Below, piece by piece: positions 61,501 to 64,000 of a stretch of DNA of 64,000 bases. A model generated the notes under the pieces. It had not been told where the DNA came from. It ran no database searches and saw only the letters and a program-made list of their open reading frames with translations. A program made the translations under genes and the position numbers. Position 1 is the first letter of the stretch. Each line of letters starts with the position of its first letter. Source of the stretch: Pelodera strongyloides (taxonomy: Eukaryota > Nematoda > Chromadorea > Rhabditida > Rhabditidae); NCBI GenBank assembly GCA_036852015.1, contig JAANDG010000160.1:186001-250000 (forward strand), given 5' to 3'.

Positions 61501-64000
61501 ACTAATATCCAGCTATTGAAATTATCGGCATTGTTGAATTTATTAAGATCATCTACATCCACAAACAGAATAAAAGAGAATTGGATGAAATCAGTAAGGA
61601 AAGTTGAATAGATAGTTTTAATAAAAATTGTACAAAAGCGAGGCTAGGCCGTGCTAATTTTAAATGTCACTGTAAGTGTTACTCATAGCTCTTGATTAGT
61701 CACTTGTCAGCACAGTAAGAAAAGAGCAAAACGCATTGAAGTCACTTGAGTAAGGAATGCTCATTTAAAACAATAATTATTAATTTATTTGCGGTCAATC
61801 TGCTAATGCTTATTGACGTACATCACACACAAATGTTGTAAAATGAAACACATGAAAATGTTACAAAAAGTTGCATGAACATGTAATCGTCACCATGTTT
61901 TTGCGAACTCTAACAGTTGGAAAAAGATTCCACCGTGAAGCCCTCAGCGCACAAATACTGATTCCCACTATTTATTTTTGTTCTGACCTCAAGCTGCCAA
62001 TTACTAGCACGTACTACAAACACATCGGTGGCAGGTGTCTTACCAGAAGAGTGGACCATTTTCAATCTATTCGAAAGCCTTCTCAACAGTTAGTCAACCG
62101 TGAAAATCGACTAATCTTTGCACGTCTTTCTGTGCTTCATCAAAAAATTCTGCTCAAGTGCTTCACTTAGCAGATGTTTTTTAATTAGAACCTAATTAAC
62201 CAAAAATTTATCTTATTTGAAAGCAGGTGTCATTCAACTAGAAATGAATTTTCAAAGAGAAATTACTGTATGTAAGATTCAGGGTCAAAAATGGAACGTA
62301 AATAAAAGAATAGCTCTTTGTCGTTTGTTTGACTGTGCTCCTCCCTTTAATCCCGCATTAATAGTTGTTATTGGTGTCAGACAGAAACCCAAGTGATAAG
62401 GATTGATGAGGTGTTCAAAAAATTAAACTATTCTCTAAAAAGAGACATCATTTAATATCAATAGCTCAGCAAAGAAGCGAGTTACTGTACAATGAGTTAA
62501 CAGTTATTGTTGTGCACCATGTTCTTTGTACAGTAATTTAAATTTCCTCTGGGCTATATGTTTTGTTCGGTTTCAAATAGCGCCGCGAACATTAAATTGT
62601 CGTGTTTATAACGATTTTCAAATTGAAAACGCGAAATGTTATGGAATGTTATTGCAAGAAGTGGATTGAAACACAGCGGGTGACCACATCACAAACTAGC
62701 CGATCAGAGCTGATTCAATGAAGATCCTTACAAGAGATCGACAGCCAAATGACTAGAACAGGTGGATAAATCTGACAGATCAAACTTAGCCGCTAGTTTT
62801 TAAACGAAGACAACTTTATCTGAGGTATCGAACATAGCTGTATTCATCCATAAAAACTAGGGATTTACGACAATTAAAAAAATGTACAAAAGTTGGAAGC
62901 ATAATAGTGTAAGAGGATTAGTATTGCAAAACGGCGGGCTTACTGTCAGGGAGTCCTTATTCTTATTGTCACCTATTCTATAACATACTGAGTCTGTAAT
63001 TATATGATACCGCGTACGGTATCATCAGCTCGTAACCGAGCTCCCGTCTTACCGCCAAATGATGTGACAGCGGTAGAGTATTACGTCTCTAATCGCCTCG
63101 GATACCTTATGTCTCGAAGATTTTTTAGATAGACCCGTTTATGGGGTCACTGACGCTATAAAAGTCCTAGACAAAAATATGCTCTGAAATATACGGTAAG
63201 GCATTTCTTCAAAGTAATTTCGTTTGTCGACATCATAATAGAAAGGAACAAATAAACATTTGCGAAATGGTTTGCAGATTTTGATAATTTATACTGGAAA
63301 ATATATGCAACGTACTGCTTTGCTGAGTAAAAAGAGCACACAACACATAGTAACTCTAGATTCGTAATAATTAAATATTGTTGGGAATAAGAAAAAAACC
63401 GGATGATTCAACCACGAACGATTTATCTAAACACGATGCCCCACAATTAGCATTCCCAGAGGTGAAAAATGAGTTCTCGCACCTAATCGCGACTAGGATC
63501 TCGCTCACTGACAACTCAATTCGCTCCATCGCGCGAATTTATGTTGAACGCGATTGATCGCGCGATAACACGACGAGGCGACGAAATGTTTTATGGCAGC
63601 TTGAATGAGGAGCGCCTACTACCTTTATTGTGACTGATACTTTTTTTACTTTGTGCTCAGTTAGACGGGGCTTATCCGAATAATATTTGTTGTAGAGGTT
63701 CATCTTTAGAACAAGCTGATGTTCACAATTCTAAAAAGAAAGGACAATGTGAACAAAAAAAACTGTGAATAACATTCACGTTCAGGTGGAGGCTATGACT
63801 GAAATTCATGCATAGTGAATGTGTGCAACGGTGTTTTTGCAGGAATATTTAGGACATTGAGGTACCTCTTATAAGAAACAAATAAATGTGATATTATGTA
63901 GGCAAAATAAGTATCAATCAACGCTTTGTTTTAGGCTCCACACGTGTTGCCAATTTCTATCTGTATATAAACAGAAGTCCGTGGTAGGAGGCTTGCCGTC
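58557..64000. other. gene-free right end of the window, 5.4 kb
   Basis: I see no coding exon chain. Local features are a perfect 16-bp palindrome and a 13-base C run (58811-58850), a 22-bp sequence present at both 58976 and 60395, and a hairpin around 63006-63023 (GATACCG...CGGTATC). Part of this interval should be the promoter of the sulfotransferase gene. A distal exon of a neighbouring gene could be hidden here. Confidence 0.4.
58811..58850. repeat. 16-bp palindrome followed by poly-C tract
   Basis: CCCAAGATATCTTGGG (58811-58826) is a perfect palindrome; 12 bases later 13 consecutive C (58838-58850) occur, followed by a G-rich GGGGGGG near 58870, allowing a C/G stem across CTGTTAGTGCTCCCAGCTA. 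Confidence 0.75.

Overview
The window is eukaryotic nuclear DNA from a nematode. It is AT-rich, and every gene I could rebuild is split into small exons bounded by GT..AG, with acceptors mostly of the nematode TTTCAG type. Two families in it are essentially nematode-specific: a class-epsilon serpentine chemoreceptor (SRE) and an SXP/RAL-2 (DUF148) secreted protein. A CED-8-like scramblase and an ACTL-1-like IL-17 adaptor fit the same picture. A rhabditid or strongylid (clade V) worm is my best guess, but that placement is inference. No plasmid, phage, CRISPR or bacterial operon is present.

Layout. 1-11400: no confident gene; it holds a 261-bp MITE with an exact 8-bp target duplication and a few orphan exon-like fragments. 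11409-12931 (+): 5-exon secreted PLAT-like protein of 195 aa behind a TATA box. 15384-19766 (+): 9-exon secreted SXP/RAL-2 protein of 319 aa, whose last intron carries a hAT-type transposon and tRNA-derived sequences. 23187-25850 (+): 10-exon SRE receptor of 353 aa. 27968-30353 (-): 9-exon XK-related scramblase (CED-8-like) of 434 aa. 32924-39466 (+): 13-exon coiled-coil protein of 446 aa ending in a GRIP-like domain. 40765-43195 (+): 9-exon ACTL-1-like adaptor (Death + SEFIR) of 353 aa. 46020-49245 (+): 8-exon P-loop GTPase-like protein of 333 aa with a GC-AG intron. 50334-58556 (-): 7-exon heparan sulfate 3-O-sulfotransferase of 309 aa with a 6.7-kb intron. 58557-64000: no gene seen.

For each of the eight models the exon lengths sum to a multiple of three and the phases agree at every junction I drew. 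They were assembled by eye from frame, splice motifs and family resemblance, without transcripts. I see no operon or shared pathway: the genes serve secretion, chemosensation, apoptosis, Golgi tethering, IL-17-type signalling, GTPase function and extracellular matrix sulfation. The closest thing to a theme is the ACTL-1-like adaptor lying next to a GTPase whose G domain resembles families sometimes linked to immunity; that link is speculative.
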